Below, piece by piece: positions 32,428-46,924 of a stretch of 64,000 nucleotides of DNA. The notes under the pieces are model-generated. The model saw only the letters and a list, made by a program, of their open reading frames with translations. It was not told the DNA's origin and did no database searches. The DNA lies in the NCBI GenBank assembly GCA_973895155.1, contig OZ316891.1, forward strand, positions 10,354,001-10,418,000, read 5' to 3'. The first letter of the stretch is position 1; every line of letters starts with the position of its first letter. Source of the DNA: Marsupella aquatica. Its lineage: Eukaryota > Marchantiophyta. A program made the translations under genes and the position numbers.

Positions 32428-34882
32428 TGAAGCGATCGCGAGCTGCAGATAGCGATACGATGTAGAAATGTGATGGATTGCAATGAACCTGGGAATTTTG
32501 GGAAGAAACCCTTAATTTTAACTCGACGCCCCACAGCATGCAGCAGTATATACATCATATGCTGACACGGTTTGAAGAGGGTCCTAATTTATTGTTATAT
32601 GTAGCCTCCTTCGTCATAGGATGTTTACAAGTAGGTCAATTCCGTACATATCATCAGGCTTTAGTCATATACTCATTTTTTGGTGACGGTTTAGCACGAT
32701 CTTCAAGTGTAATTTATGATTCTTAGTTCCAGACCGCGCCATCTTCGTTGGCGTTGTCGTTTACATTTTTTCTGTGCAAACGCATAGGACTTGCCCCGGC
32801 TCATGGCATCTGAAAACATGTTGCCATTGGCCTGTTTCTCAAAGTATGTAGTGGGGTCAAGGATTTTGGACCAGTCTCAACTGCATGTAGTTGTATTTCT
32901 GACTGTGTCAAGTCTCGTTGATGCCCATGTAGGCGGTGGACATTGCAAGCTTCAGAAAATTCACCGCTGGCTCAGTGCTAGCATTGTGTACGATCTCAAT
33001 TTAGACCTAGGATTTTAACGGAGGTCTAAGTGAGTGGATTATTTACTACGATATCTGTAGGCTTCTCTTGCAAGGACACTCGTAGTATCGACTGTTCCAA
33101 GCAACTGTACGTTCACAATTGGATGTGCAAGTTCTTCGGATTCCTTAGTTGGAATATTGTGATCTGTCAATTCTGTAATTTGCATCACATTAAAAGATTT
33201 GTGGAAGATTGCATTAGCTCAGGAACATTGTGCATATTCGAACTAAAGTCTAGTACGTTCACTTCCTGTCGTGGTGTGAGGTTTGTGTAGTACTTCGTCA
33301 ACCCAGTTGTTTAAGACATCTTCAAGCTACACATGACGGGGCGTGTTTTCAATTATGTTGTATATGACTTGGCATTGAACCGCTTGTTCTTATGAATTAG
33401 CGATGAAATCGGCTCGGGACGAAGTTGCAAGCAGAACCCACGATGCTACTAACCGTGCTTACTTGGAAGTAACTGTGACAGTGGACAGTTGCCGTAGCAG
33501 ACGACAACTTTCCCTGGCAGAATTGATTCATCGTTGCACTGATACAAGACCAAGAAGAGCTTTAACTGTTGACATGTCAATTGTCCCCCACGAAGTGCAA
33601 CACAATGGAGACCCAAAGTCCAGTAGAATGAAATGTTTTAACTCTATTTGTGTTTCATGTTTTATTTACGTTTAAATAGGGCGGTGGCATATGGGTATCA
33701 GTGTGATGATTGATCAACTCTGCTGGGAAAAATCTAGCCTGCCACAGTGCAGCGGAACTGTTCCAGTTACTGATATATTCGAACTTCTGTTCTTAGGGAA
33801 CATAGTTCCAACGTGAGCGTACTCGTTACATTTGGAGGTCCACTTGACATTTGAAGGTCCGTAGCATTTCATGCCAACATTGTATCTATGGAGTTCATCA
33901 AAGAGTTGGCCTTGTAAACAGACAGGACATTGGTTATATTCTGGAATATTGCATCGTGGTTTAGTCAGTGCTCACGTCTGGATCAGGCAAATTGACAAGA
34001 AAAGAGGAGCTGTCATTTCTGACCCCGAGGATCAAAGAGGAGGAGCTGTCATTTCTCACAGTTTTGTAGCTCCTGCACAGCAGGAAAAACCCTGCCCGAA
34101 GACAGGTGATCGTTAATCAGCAGCTCATTTGTTACGCGATAACAGAAATAGCCTTGCAAATTGCAAAACCGTGAATAGGCTTGCTGACATGGCCAATTTG
34201 TGGCATCAGACGAGTGACCACGATTGGGCTCCATAAGAATATGAAAGAAATATTCCTCGCTGGGCTTGGATCACAATTTGAGGAGTAGATGCCCATGAGA
34301 AGAGACTACACTTCTCAATGATTTTCATCGGTGCCTTTGATGAGATTCTTCACTAGTGACCGTGCTTCAAACACAACGGCTGAAGAAGTGCGTTGGACTT
34401 CTAGGGAAGAAGGTGAAGTTTTGGTACTAGCGTCAGTGCATGAAGAACAGGGCATGGAAGCTCGTTTCTAGCTTGTAAGATGGCAAGAGAAGGGAAATCA
34501 GGCCAGAGACTACGAGCCACACAACTGGCTCAAGTGATCTCAAGCTCTGAAGAGAACCTGTTGCAAACTGGTAGTCCAGCACATACTCTGGATCCACTGA
34601 GCATTTTGGTCACGAGCTTTAAGAACAAATACGCGCGCCTCAATCTAAAGTCAAAGCCTTTGCTGCTGCCTTTCCTGAAGTTTTATCATATATTCAATAC
34701 AATTGATGCAAGCGAATCCGTGGTTATCATGGCCTTAAATGAAAATACGCAACCAAAAGCTAATGTATGACATTGATTCAAAATAATCAGAGCCATCTTA
34801 TGCTCAAAGTTTACAGTTCCCACATTGGAACACTCACAGAAGGCTTCTCTGTTTTTATACAGTTGAATACACTCTCTTTGTC
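32428..34882. other. Region between DDA1 and the ankyrin gene, no gene seen
   Basis: This holds the DDA1 3' flank, then the 3' flank of the convergent ankyrin gene. Several + strand frames of 60-96 codons (for example 34480-34770) lack domains or splice partners. The phrase GAGGAGCTGTCATTTCT occurs twice near 34003 and 34040. Confidence 0.4.
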
Positions 34883-37800
34883 CTACCTAGAGTCATTCCC
34901 TGCTCTGCTAAAGACCTTGCTGATTCTTTTTGGAAAAAATGCTAAATTGTAAGCATATCTAATCGAAGTGTGTTTGGGAAAAATAAAAGCCAAGAACTTG
35001 ATTGAGAACAAACTAAACACGAAGAGACATAAAGCCGTTCCTATAAGAGTAGATCCTATTGTTAATTTTAAACCAACCTCTAGAGTGATGTCAGCACTCG
35101 TCTCCAAGATTGAACTGCAGATAAAAGCTACAAATATAAAAAATATGGATGGAAGTAAGATTCCAACTGCCAATATGACCATTTCCCTGGTTCGTTGTAG
35201 CTCTTGAAGCATTGCTTGTTGTGGCATCGGTAGGAATGGTATCAAGGAGAGGACGACTGCAGCAATTGCAAAATAAAATGATAATTTGTCACAAACAATG
35301 AATGTACTCACCCAACCATTTGCAAATTGAATGTGATTTGCATCATAGTCCAAAGATGGTCCTGCATAGGAGGTTGTCCCTACTAATGTGGCGGTGAGGG
35401 TGATTGCATTTGCTAAATATTTCAAATTGTTTTGGGCAGCAGTAAACTCCTTCTCTTGTTTCTCATACCACCATGATAGGAATTTTTCGTCGTGCAAGCT
35501 ACCTGTAGGATATGGAACTTGTTTTCTTTTGTTGGTTTTGAAGGCATCGCACCCAGCTTGCAACAGTAGATTGATACATCCCTGTCTTTCGGCAATCCGG
35601 TTGGCATCCAAAATTTCATCCTTGGCCATCCAAGGCACTCTGTTGTGCATTGAGAGTGAATAATGCTCAGCATTCACGTAATACAACAGATGTGTCCCTA
35701 GCTCAAATTCTCTCACTTTCATTGCATGGTGAAGTGCAGAGTTCCCCTCAACATCTTCAAGATATGGACCGCACTGAGGGTCATCTATAAGAAATTTGAC
35801 CAAGTCATAACTCCCTGACGAAGCAGCAAGATGAAGGGGGTGCCATTGATGTTTGAGTGCAGTTGATGTGCCCTCTGTGGTTGTCTTTTCTTTTCTGTTG
35901 TAATGTCTTGGTGTTGCTAAGTCACCCTGGAACATTCAAAATACAACGATGCATCCGTTTAAAACACGAAGGTAACATGGAGTACATATTGCATGCTTAA
36001 TAGATATCATGAAAATTTCTTTTTCAGTGTCTCCAGAAAATTATATTCGAGAAGGATACTCTTCCCATAGAACTTAGCAAAAGAGAACTTGAGAAATATG
36101 CTTAACCTGAATAAAAAACAATCTAATACAAAGAAAGTGTTCACATCCTTAAAACCTCTCTATTGTAGTATTAGAGTGGGTTCATTTGAACCTCAAGATG
36201 AGTCTAGTACATTAAATTGTGATGATTAATATATATCATGCATGACATTATGACATCTTTGATTTATTGACTTGGAGCCTATGCATAAACAGAACATGCT
36301 TTACTTACTCTTGAAGGTTCCCCTTATAATCTTTAGCATGGAATGCAAGCTTAGAATCACATGCCAGACTGGTGCAATTATATTTTCACAAGATCAGCAA
36401 CCAAGACTTCTGAATTCTGATTATGGGCAAATTTATGACAAATAATTTGTGCTGCTGAAATTGGCTCATCATGTGACCAAAGGACCCTAATGGACTGCGT
36501 TCTTAAACTGCCACAATCCCCAAACCTGCCGGGAATACAAAATAGTACACTATTCTACAATCCCCAAACCTGTGGGGAATACAGAATAGTACACTACTCT
36601 ACAGTGTTAAGAACATTATTGACTAATTATGGTAACCCTGATCCAAAAATCATCTTCACTTATTTTAACATCCAAAAGTGCAAAAATTCCAAAATATAAA
36701 ACAAAGGTACTGTCTGAGTTTTAGGAATATTTAAAGATGGTTCGTCTAGGTTGAAGAACCACCCTTAGGTTCTTGGTCAATCCTGGTGGTCTTACTAACC
36801 GAGCATTTTAGCTTTATATCTCACAGTGATGGAAATGATGTAAAGTAATACTCAGTAGTACATTTCTATATTTTGTATAGACATTATTGAAGAATTCCAA
36901 ATTTGCACAAACCTTGAGTTTCTCTATGAATGTGACAGGTGCTCCCACAAGACATGCAAGTTCCAGTAAATCCCACTCGATCCACTCCTTAACATCTGTG
37001 ATGGCGAGAACATGTGAAACCAATGTTACCGGATTGCGTTGTCGATACAGTGCTTCATCGCTGGATAGGTATTTTTCTTCGACCAACTGTAGTTCACGCC
37101 CCCGTTCGAGCAGAAGCTGCGCGCAGGAGAAATTTTTATTGAAGAGTGCTGCATGGAGGGGAGTCTCAGGGAGTGGGAATTTTAGCGAGAAGTTGAGTTG
37201 CCAAGACGATCCCCAGTCTTCTATATTAAACTTATGAGTAATCTGGCATGTCCTTGCAACCTCATGATAATCAGCAGCAAAGCCAAGAATTATAGAAAGT
37301 GAATCATAGTGACCCAATATAGCAGCCCTCTGGAGAGGACTCCGTCCAGCTCCGTCTTGTGCGGTCAATGCAACAATGATAGCCTCCGTGTCCGTGGTCT
37401 TCCCAGTCAATAACGTGATGATATTGGTTTCGTTGGAGTACTCCATAGCAATATGGAAAGGTGCTCGTCCCTGTCCATCTGTGAGTGTCAACAGGAAACT
37501 CCCAAGATCCTGGTCTCCTTGCCGCGACCTGACCGCCGCCCACAAGGTGTCTATCATGCCACTTTCAACGACCGTGGACCCAGATTTCTTAGTGCACAAG
37601 AAGTGGAATAGGTATTCCTCCGGAGGGAGGAAGCTGAAATCCCTGTGTTTGAAGTAGTCCGTGAAGACTGAATGGCCTCCCACTTTATCTAGCAAAAATG
37701 TGGTGGATGCATTGCGGACTCCAGGTACTCATCCAATGCCCTTCTGTGCATGGTAGATGGCGGCGGCCGAAATACTGCATCATCTGAATCCACTGACCGA

Positions 37801-38705
37801 TTGACATACTCTTGATCTATGAAAGCCGTCACTGCCTCCACCGTTACTTGTCTTAGCAGCTTCTTTTTCTCCAGGTTTCCTATCGCATCAAACATTGAGC
37901 TCGCACTCCGTGCGTCTATAGATATTTTATCATAATGAGTGTGGTCTTCAAGTTCTCCTGCGCAGTATCGGAGGAGATAAATAATTTCCTTCTTGCCTTG
38001 GAGAACTGCAATTGCTAGTGCATCCAACCCACTTTCCCCATCCTTGGCAAGTAGCAGATGTCTACGATCAGTTGTAGAGACATCATTACGAGAGATTGTG
38101 TTTGGATTGCCATACTTCTTCCTCACATGTTGCCGTCCCACACGAGAGTTCCCCTTTCTCATGCCATTTGCCATTGAACAGAAAACATTGGTCACCAGAG
38201 TCTTCTGGAGTTTTCCAAGTGGACCTTTGGACGCTGAGCCACTTGTCTCTGCTGCTTGTGCACGCTCATCACCTTTCTGTGGGTCATTTTCTTGGACAGC
38301 ATTGTCAGGCGGAAAGTCACTGCTGCTTGAACTTTCGCTCGCAGCTACCTCCTGTTCACCTGTTGGCGTTTGATCAAGGAAACTCCACCTCTCGTATGCT
38401 TCATTAACGATGGAGAAGCAATGCAGATTACAAAGTCTTAGCACTTGCATGATCAGCTTCACGCATCCCCTACTTGCGCCCACGTGAAGCGCAGTGCGCC
38501 CCTTCCATAAGCTTTGAGTCCATCCAGTCGCCTCTCTTCGCTTCCGCCCTGCAACTTGTTGTGAAGGTTTGCTGTCCCATCCGACCTTCAAAAGACTCGG
38601 ATAAACAGCCAACAGTTCCATGACAACAATGCAATCTTCCTCGAAAAGTGCCTGGTACCATTGGGATTTAACCTTCGCAGGAATTATATCTTCAGTTGCT
38701 GCCAT
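34883..38705 (-). CDS. Ankyrin-repeat PGG-domain membrane protein (ACD6-like), frameshifted
   Basis: Three coding segments make about 945 residues: 38705 to about 37694, 37694-36913 and 35926-34883. Ankyrin repeats are visible as GRTALHVGASRG, GLDALAIAVLQGKKEIIYLL, GRSPLQRAAILGHYDS, ETPLHAALFNKNFSCAQLLL and WHPLHLAASSGSYDLVKFLI. The C-terminus has a PGG-type domain (NAITLTATLVGTTSYAGP) and four hydrophobic segments, so the protein should sit in a membrane with the repeats in the cytosol. ACD6-type relatives act in defence signalling. The last intron (36912-35927) has clean splice sites. Between the first two segments the frame changes by one base within a run of five T residues (- strand, near 37695); no usable intron explains it. 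This copy is either a pseudogene or carries a sequencing error. Confidence 0.85.
36520..36605. repeat. Tandem duplication of about 41 bp in an ankyrin-gene intron
   Basis: Two copies of a unit containing AATCCCCAAACCTG and GAATAGTACACTA-type words stand side by side. Confidence 0.75.
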
Positions 38706-41700
38706 GCCCGCGAGATGCTACGGGGATGATTTTAGGGTGCTCGCAGATCCGATGATAAGGTAGTCCTAGCTTAATTCACTGTACAGCACTACAACGGGTA
38801 GTCAGATCATCAGGCGAAGCATTGGCAGAGTTGATACAGGAGGTGCAACAACGTGGGTTGATGATGACTTGATCGACAGCTGCAACTTGGGCATTGGAAA
38901 ATTAATGGCACACAACTCAAATATATGACTGCGCAATGGAATAGACGGAGGTGGAGACAAAGGAGCTGTCAGTCCACAGCTCAGGGGAATTCATTAGATA
39001 CATATATGATGACACATCTGCTTCTTGGCTTCAACGGCATTTTTCGGGCAGCCAGTTGCTACACACAAGGAAACAGTTCCACAGGAAGGGATAACTGAGA
39101 AACACTTGGAACTGGAAAGAATGGAAGGATGCAAATCAGAGCGCACAAGGTGTAAATTGTAAGCAAGCACTAAATCCTCCACAAAAAGCATGAGTGTAAG
39201 TATGTGGTTAGGAGTAAGGGATCAAACCTGTCATGCGGAGGATTTCTATCAGGGAATCTTGTCGATTATTGTCACTGTTGGAGTATAGAAGTACAATGGA
39301 ATTCTAGTAATGATTCAGGGTAAAATACAATGAGTGAGTAGTCAATGGAGGAGACGATGGGCACCCCATTATGGGAGGATAGGATGATTGAGAAGCAACA
39401 ACAATTAGCAGACAACAGCGACAAGCGCGCGTTAAGCGGACAGTTATTAAATGTCACCAAGCAAGAGAAGAGAAGGGGATCGAGCTCTGAGCTTGACATT
39501 GCAAATGTTAATTGGAAACATCTCTCGTCGATGGCTTATTTAATCATTGATGGTGCCGAGTGACAGCTTTGAGTCATTGAGTCCAACTTTACAAATTTAA
39601 GCAGTAGAAGGTCCTGAACATCACTAAACCAAGTCACAGGTGAAGGCCGCTAAACTAAGGTTTGAATTTCCCAATGCTCAAAATTCACGCACTCAGTTTA
39701 TTCTTACTGGCTGGAGAGCATTAGGAGGTGAATTGCAAATTTACAAATGAGAGAGCAAGGCAGGAGATAGGGAGGGGACACAATCATCCAAGTCAGGAGG
39801 GCAGAAGGTTCAGCACCGGCGGAGAAAAATCAAAGTCAGTCAGACAGTTGAAGTTTGATATCAAATATAAACGAGGGAAGGACCATCCATGACCATTTTA
39901 GAAGTCGAGAGTGAGTATGTAAGTTTGCCTCTGCTTGCCTAGGGTATACTTGCAACTTCTGAAAGAGCTGTAGCAGCATTATTACGGTAGGTCTAGAATT
40001 GCGAATCCTCAGAACTCTAATAAACTGGGTGTAATCCAGCTAGACATTGTCTAAATAATCTATCTTGCTACGGTCTCCGGAGCTAGCTCTTCTCGTCTCC
40101 TTGATTCTCCCTAAAACCCGGACAGCCGCAGCCCGCGCGGACTGTGGGTTTAGGACGTCGTTATCAACATGCTAGAGACGGATTTCAACCGCAGTGACAC
40201 TACAGCCTTAATTTAACGACATACAAATTTAATCGAGCAGGCACCACTATGTTGCCCACCTAAAAGTGGAAACTCTGAGTGACATGCATCTCAGAACAAT
40301 TAATTCACAGTGTAGAAGCTAGTACGAGGTCTGGTTTTCAGCTTCACTTAAAGGAGCTGGCAAATCTGCCACTGAAGAACTCAGATTCAAGTGAGCAGCA
40401 TTAGGTTCAGTGCTTTCAGATTCATGAGATGACTAAGTGTGATTGAGTACCGCGACAAAAACTCTTGCACGAAAAGATAGAATGAGAAAATGTGTAGGAC
40501 GTACTTTCGTTCAAGAGTGAGTGCAAGTATTGTGTGAATCACATCAGTTTTCCCCGCAAAAAATGGAAGGAATAACGTAAAAAGCGCAGGGTAAACACTA
40601 GTCGGGACGCGCCTAAGAGCAGCGTAGAACAAAACAGGAGTCACTGACTAAAGAACATAAGGTGGAAAAGAGAGGACACGACACTAAGGGTCCTGCTTTA
40701 CTTCTGACTCATGGCATGTACTTATCATTGTATCTACAGTAGATGTTTAAGCCGACCGTGAAAGACTAATCTCAGTCCAGACAATTCATTTTCGTGACAA
40801 CAAGACCGCGCACATGAAATCAAGAATCGAATTTTGTTTCTGAAATGATACATTAGGACTAAACAGACGGGTTAAGATAAATGTGAGTGCACAACTAATT
40901 GCCTTCACGGTTTGATCAATTTGATGATTGCGTTAAACCCAAGCAACCTCGATGTTAATCTATGAAATTGAATCGAATTGTCAGGAGAGAAACTTAAATC
41001 TATGTCTCCACTCTAGAAGAAACGACTATTGCATCAGCCGATAGATAACACGACTTACAAAGTAATGCCTTGAATGTTTTATTTTGAACATCATACCTTG
41101 TCTGCCATACGATTCACTTTAACAGCCTTCAGAGTGTTGGTGACATTCCACTGGTTCAGTGCGGCACCGATAGGACACAACACGGGCTTCACAATAGAGC
41201 ACCTTCGATCTCTGCGAAACCCTTCGCCAAGTGGCTCGACAAAACAGACGTCCCTGATTTCTGACTTCAACACGGGACACGTTGTGTTCTCATCAATTTA
41301 CTCAGTTCATGCGACCACCACGTTGAAATCCAGGTGCTGTGCATGACCTCAATCGCAACGGGGAACGTGGTGAAATCTTTCCTCAGTCTGGGGCACGGCC
41401 GGCAGTTCACCAATGCTTGAGTTGCACAAAGCAGTCTTCCCTCGAAGGATACCTGGAAGTTCCTCAAAAGTATTAAATGTGGTACGGCTTGGGACCATCC
41501 GTTCAAGTGTGGTTGAAATCTGTTCAACAGCCCAGGGACTTGGATCACACTTGTTTTCACTAGTTAGATCGAGTAAGAAAAACCACTACAAATAAACAAG
41601 AAATCCCTGCTACTACAGAAACATACGAGTCGAAACTATTCCGTTACCGTGTTGCAAAGTTGAAAATTTGGAAGCTCAATCGTTTCAATTTCGTGTGACT

Positions 41701-44430
41701 GTTCAGTACAGGCTCAATTATTTTAGCGCTGTCAACTTCTACTGTGACTTTTCATTTTAGGCGGTCATTGCTCCCTTGACAGTTTTACGTGAGTGCAACT
41801 GAAGCTCAGAGGAATACGCCACACGCAAGATAACGTATACTGCGGTGCATTTGGTCCCCACTTCCACCAATCCAGGTTGCTGCACGGGGAAGCGCCTAAG
41901 CTGTGCAGCTGATTAGGAGAGGCATGGACACTCCACTTCTCTGGTCATCCTAGGCTTCTTGGTGCCACTTTATCCTTTTCCTGTAAACTATCCAATTAAT
42001 TCTTTGAAAGGTTCACCAAACTGCTCCTGGAGTCTGAAGGTCGTCCATGCTGCTTCTCTCTTTTCACTGACTCCCTGGAGTCTGAAGGTCGTCCACCTGT
42101 TCCGTCTTCTACCTCAGTGTCTCTCAACCTCCCCCCTTTCACGTCCCCTCTCTGCCGTGTATGTATCTTGCGAACCAACAGGCCCAAAGCCAGATTCTGA
42201 CGATTGTTCTTTTCTGTCTGTCTTCTCCGCTGGTGAAGGATGCTGAGATCTAGATAACGCCCAAATGATGTTCTTGGAGGACAAGACCCTCCCTTTGACA
42301 TGTTTTTGCTAGATACGTTCCTGGCTTCGAGACCCTCCTCCTTCTCGGGCTGGACATTTGAAGTGGATCTGGGCAAATCAATTAGTCTACCTTCGCTGGA
42401 CAGGGTGTTGGAGAGTTCTTACTCGTCTTCTGAGCCGATTTGATGCTCCCCATGCCAGGGCTTGTACAGTTTTAAATATCTCGTTGGGAGAGGAATTGTT
42501 GCTCTGGAAAACGGTTCTCCTCCTCCAATTGAGGAAACGAGCCCCAGAGCTATCAGTCTTTGCATTTCTCTGTGCGAATTGTCCCTCAGTGTCTCCACAT
42601 GTTGGGCTAAATCTTCCAGGTAAAACGGCTTTCCAGGAATTCATCTTTTTTGATATCGATGACCACTGGACACTATAAGTCTTGGTTCATTTATTAGCTT
42701 CAATTCGATCCCCAAAAAGTGATGGGAATGTCTTAAGCCTTCAGAATTTCGCCATTCAAGGCTCATCGAATCGAACTGAGGCGTTGAATCAGACGATAGT
42801 TCCACGAATGCTTGATAATTCAAAAGAGAATCAGCATGGCTGGATCGACGTTGGTCGGCACACCAGTACTCCATCACAAATCAGCCTAATAAGCAACATT
42901 TGTCGTGTGGTTGCAAAGGAATTGTGAGACATGAATGGGCTACTGATTGCATCGTTGATACCTGCACCCACAGTCGGGTGAGGGGCCGGGGTCTATATAG
43001 TCAGACCCCCGAGTGCATCCCAAGAGCCCACAAATTCTAATAGGTCCAAATCAGGCACCTCCGTAGTCATGAATCCAGACACTGTTAGTACTTCTTGGAC
43101 TCGATAGCCGTGAACCAGGAATCCTTGTCCCTGGGAAATTGCCACTGTAAATCCACTGCCAACTTGGCAGCCCACCCCACCCATTTATACTCGGTGGATT
43201 TGGCTCTCACCATTGGGTCTGAATACTCCGCCCCTTCAGACCAATTTCTGATTCACCGGCTCGGCTTGCTTCTTCACCAATTGAACCGATCTAGCTTGTC
43301 CTCTTGTCCGCTTCATGGCCGGTGCGGCTGGTGCAGTTGAGGCTTCCTTCCGCTTCATGGCTACTGTCGTCGATGGCTCCCCAAGCAGCTCTGCTTTTGT
43401 CCAAGGCTCAGTCTTACCTGACAAGTCCCAATGCTCGTCGTTACACCAATAGATAGCTTCTCAAATACTGCATACCCGGTCCTTACACCCGGTCCTTACA
43501 GATCAACAATTGGTCAAGATCATTACTTGATGGTATCCAAAGGAATTGTTCCTTAATCAGCTCACCTTCGACGTATGTTGCTCGGCAAAGCTTCCACAAT
43601 CAAGCAAGCTCTTCCCGCTCCTTCGCTGCTTGTTATGGCTCCACTTCATTGTAAGTCTCAATGAACTCATGAGCCCGGCCTCCTGAACAGGGATCCCCGG
43701 ATTTGCGCTGCTTGGTTTGCGAAGCTCATCCGAACTGAACTCCACCACATCGAGTAACATTAATCCCTGAACAAACGACCCTCCTCTAGCTACTGACAGT
43801 TGACTTTGCACTCTCCACTCTTGAGAATTGATAAACAATGTTGGCTGCAAAGAATGAGCCAAGGGGAAACCTGCAGGACTGTACCTTACCCCTCCCCGAC
43901 TGCTTCGATCATGAAGCCGCTGATTGATAATCCCATTAGGATGTACTTCGAGTGTACTTATGCTCCCAACCCATAACTCTAAACCTGCTTACTATCGACC
44001 CTTGGACGCCCCTAGTCCCGGCACATAAACATGGTTACATGACCCTTAAATTACACGTGCCACTATAAAAGCCTCATTCCATGACTAGCACGATTTGTGG
44101 AGTATTTGCCCAAAAAAGGTTTTGCAATAAGCACCTTTTGTGGAGTTCAAAGTCCATTTTTGAACTTGGACTCCTTAGAATGAGAGCTATGGGTTACCCG
44201 TATCTCTTTATAGGGGCAGGTGTGATTTAAATGTTTCACTTTAATTTCTACCGCTAAGATCGATGTGTGGGTCTAAGTGTATCTTATCCCGACTAATCAA
44301 GAGTTAACTACAGTAATTAACCCTAGCCAAACTAACTAGGGTTATGAACTAGAGCTAAAAAAATTCTAACCAGATTGAGTCAAATATTAAGGAGATCATT
44401 AGTTTCTAAATTTTCTAGCTTTCCAATGAG
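38706..44430. other. Intergenic region with possible retroelement remnants
   Basis: No intact gene. On the - strand, 43424-43000 gives a Lys/Ala-rich segment and then, in a second frame, a stretch with Trp, Arg and Phe spacing reminiscent of coding DNA (EYKWVGWAAKLAVDLQWQFP). Another 60-codon - strand piece lies at 41273-41091. These may be fragments of an old element, but I recognise no reverse transcriptase, integrase or gag motif. A 23-bp direct repeat (CCTGGAGTCTGAAGGTCGTC core) occurs near 42028 and 42073. A TATA-like ACTATAAAAGCC sits near 44062. Confidence 0.35.
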
Positions 44431-44460
44431 CCTTGACATTGCCAAGCACTCATCGAGGAT

Positions 44461-44535
44461 CTAGGGCATACAATATTGCCCTGGGTTTTTCTGTGGTTTT
44501 CCGCCCGTTGTGTGTTTTTTCCAACCACCCGTACC
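44461..44535 (+). repeat. Dispersed repeat piece, inverted partner at 48400-48475
   Basis: 'TACAATATTGCC', 'GGGTTTTTCTGTGG' and 'CCCGTTGTGTGTTTTTTCCA' line up with the reverse complement of 48400-48475 at roughly 80 percent by eye. Confidence 0.6.
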
Positions 44536-45139
44536 ATATCGATCCATACAGAAATCCTAAATTTGAATTCATGACGCTCATAAAGCAAAGTTTTTCATGC
44601 GCGAGCCCTCTGGAAATAAATAAAAAATTGCACTGACGTGACAGAGTGAAAAAATAATGTTACTAGCTTCATCCTTGGTGGCAAGAAAAACATTACTGTT
44701 TCAAAGCCACCAGAAAATTTGTATTCCATAGATATTGTAAATTTTCATCTCAAATGAAATAAAAGGATTTAATTACGGACCCCCATGAGAGGTCTCTTGC
44801 AAATTCCCTGCCACGAGGTTGCGCCACATCACCACAACCAGCCACAAATAGGAATGATCCTACTTTTAACAATAACAAACGTGCACATTCCTGTTTGTGG
44901 CAAAAGCAACATAATTTTTGGGGCGCCATGCCATAAATATTGAATGTAAAAAAAACCAAAATACAAAGGGAGATATGTCATTTAATAAAATAAGTTACCA
45001 TTTGATGTTTGTCAAAGATACATCAGTGTTTTATATCAAAATGCTTGTATTTTTTAATTGTTTGCAAGCTTGAAAAAACCAACCAATAGAAATATACATA
45101 GTTAAAATCCCTTTGGCTTCACATTGTAAAACTAAATAT

Positions 45140-45610
45140 TCCATCTGCTTAGTACTTGATAAAATATGTCAATGTTTGATTCATTGGAAAACTCAAGATC
45201 AAGATTTAGAAACTCGTGACCTCTTTAGTATTGTCTTGATAAAATCTCTCAATGGCACACTCATTGGAAAGCTAAAGTAAAATTAGAAACTCATCATCTC
45301 CTTAGTACTTGAAAAAATCTATCAATGTTAGGTTCATTGGAAAGCTAGAGAAATTCAGATACTCATGATCTCTCTAATTCTTGACGAATAATCTAAGTGT
45401 CACACATTAGAAAGCTAGAGAGATTGAAAACCTCATGATCTCTTTAGTATCGTGACAAAATCTGTCGTAAATTGTCAATGTCGGACTCAATGTTGGAAAG
45501 CTAAAAGAATTCATGGACTCATGATGAATATTTCTTATACTCACACTCATTGGAAAGGCAAAGAAATTCTTATACTCACATTCATTGGAAACCCATTCTC
45601 GATTAAGAGA
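45140..45610. repeat. Diverged tandem repeat of about 80 bp, five to six units
   Basis: Units share 'TCATTGGAAAGCTA', 'AGAAACTCATGATCTC', 'TTTAGTACTTGA' and 'AAAATCTATCAATGT'. The later units are shorter and more diverged. Confidence 0.7.
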
Positions 45611-46924
45611 TATCACAATCTCATCACCGTCACTAACTTAGCCGTTGAAAATTGATTTATTTGATTACATCGCCATCCCTTGTCCACAATGCTTGCTTCC
45701 CGGCTTGAATTGTTTGCATTCCTCTAGTCTTCAACTGAAGCTCACTCTGAACGCAGGTTGACGCCAAATGCAGCCTCTATGTCAAAGAAACAATCGTTGG
45801 TCTCCCTCTCACACCATAACTTTCTTAAATAAAAAAACTACAAATCCTTCATGTGAAGCGATGACTCGTTTGTTTTGTGTGTAAGACCCACCAAATCGAC
45901 AAGCGTTCTTTTGCCAATAGCTAAGTGTTGTCCTCCACTTTGTCTTGTGGCGGTAATGCTCAATGTAACTCACAAACGATCAATCATGAATGATAGAAAC
46001 ACTATTTCTCCAATGTGTAAGCAAACACTATCAAAAAACTCAATTCCTCCATATTCACCTTCCGTTGATAAATCCCCTCTATCTTTTGAGCGTTTTCTTT
46101 TGTACGAGCACACACCAAGACCATCGGAAGACTCAAAACCGTCAATTATCGCCTTGTTGAAAATTGATTTCACTTCATCAAACACACATTCCTTGGATGA
46201 ACATGGGGGTCCACGGATTAATTTGAATGTACATGTACACATGGGAGAAATTTTATGAAGATCTACATATTTATATTTGTTGAAATCTATTTTTTTCATT
46301 GTCCATTATGTGTGTGTGTGTTTTTCGTTGGGCTGCTTGTTTTCGTTACGCAACAAATACGTCGCTGCGTGTAAAGTTTGTCCCCAATATGTTTACACAC
46401 AACAATGTGTTTTTGACGTGTTAGCATTGCTAGGTTTATTTTCAATATTTCGCTTCGCGTTTGTTTTGCCTATGTTTGCTGCTGCGAGTTTTTTTCCGCA
46501 TGCTGTGTTGCGTGTTTTTTTACATGGTTCTGTGGTTGATGTTTTTTACACATTATGTGTTGCTGTTTTAAGCATGCTTCTTCTTAATGCATGTTTTTTT
46601 GCTTGCTGCGTTAATTAATTGTTTTTCCTCTGCTCATCACCAGTTTTTTCTCTGGGGCCGTGTTTTTTTCTTTTTTTCCTCTGCTCATTGCTACTTTTTT
46701 TGCCTTTGCTCCTTGCTCATTGAACAATATATTCAATGTTTACATTACATAGTTCAATGCAAATTCCTTACAGAGATGTATTGGCGGGCCATTGAAGTGG
46801 CCGGTGTAACATCATGGGTGCTTTACATTCATGTTGTAAGGCCTGTGGCCAGAAGTTTATACTTTTACACCCGGTGTAAACTGTCAAAAGGCCATGTAAG
46901 TTAGTATATATGGCCTCAACTTTT

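Noticed and set aside
42993-43424. Retroelement gag-like or chromodomain protein
   Set aside because: The frames show suggestive Trp/Lys spacing but no recognisable motif, and the frame changes within 250 bp. It is mentioned only as a possible remnant.
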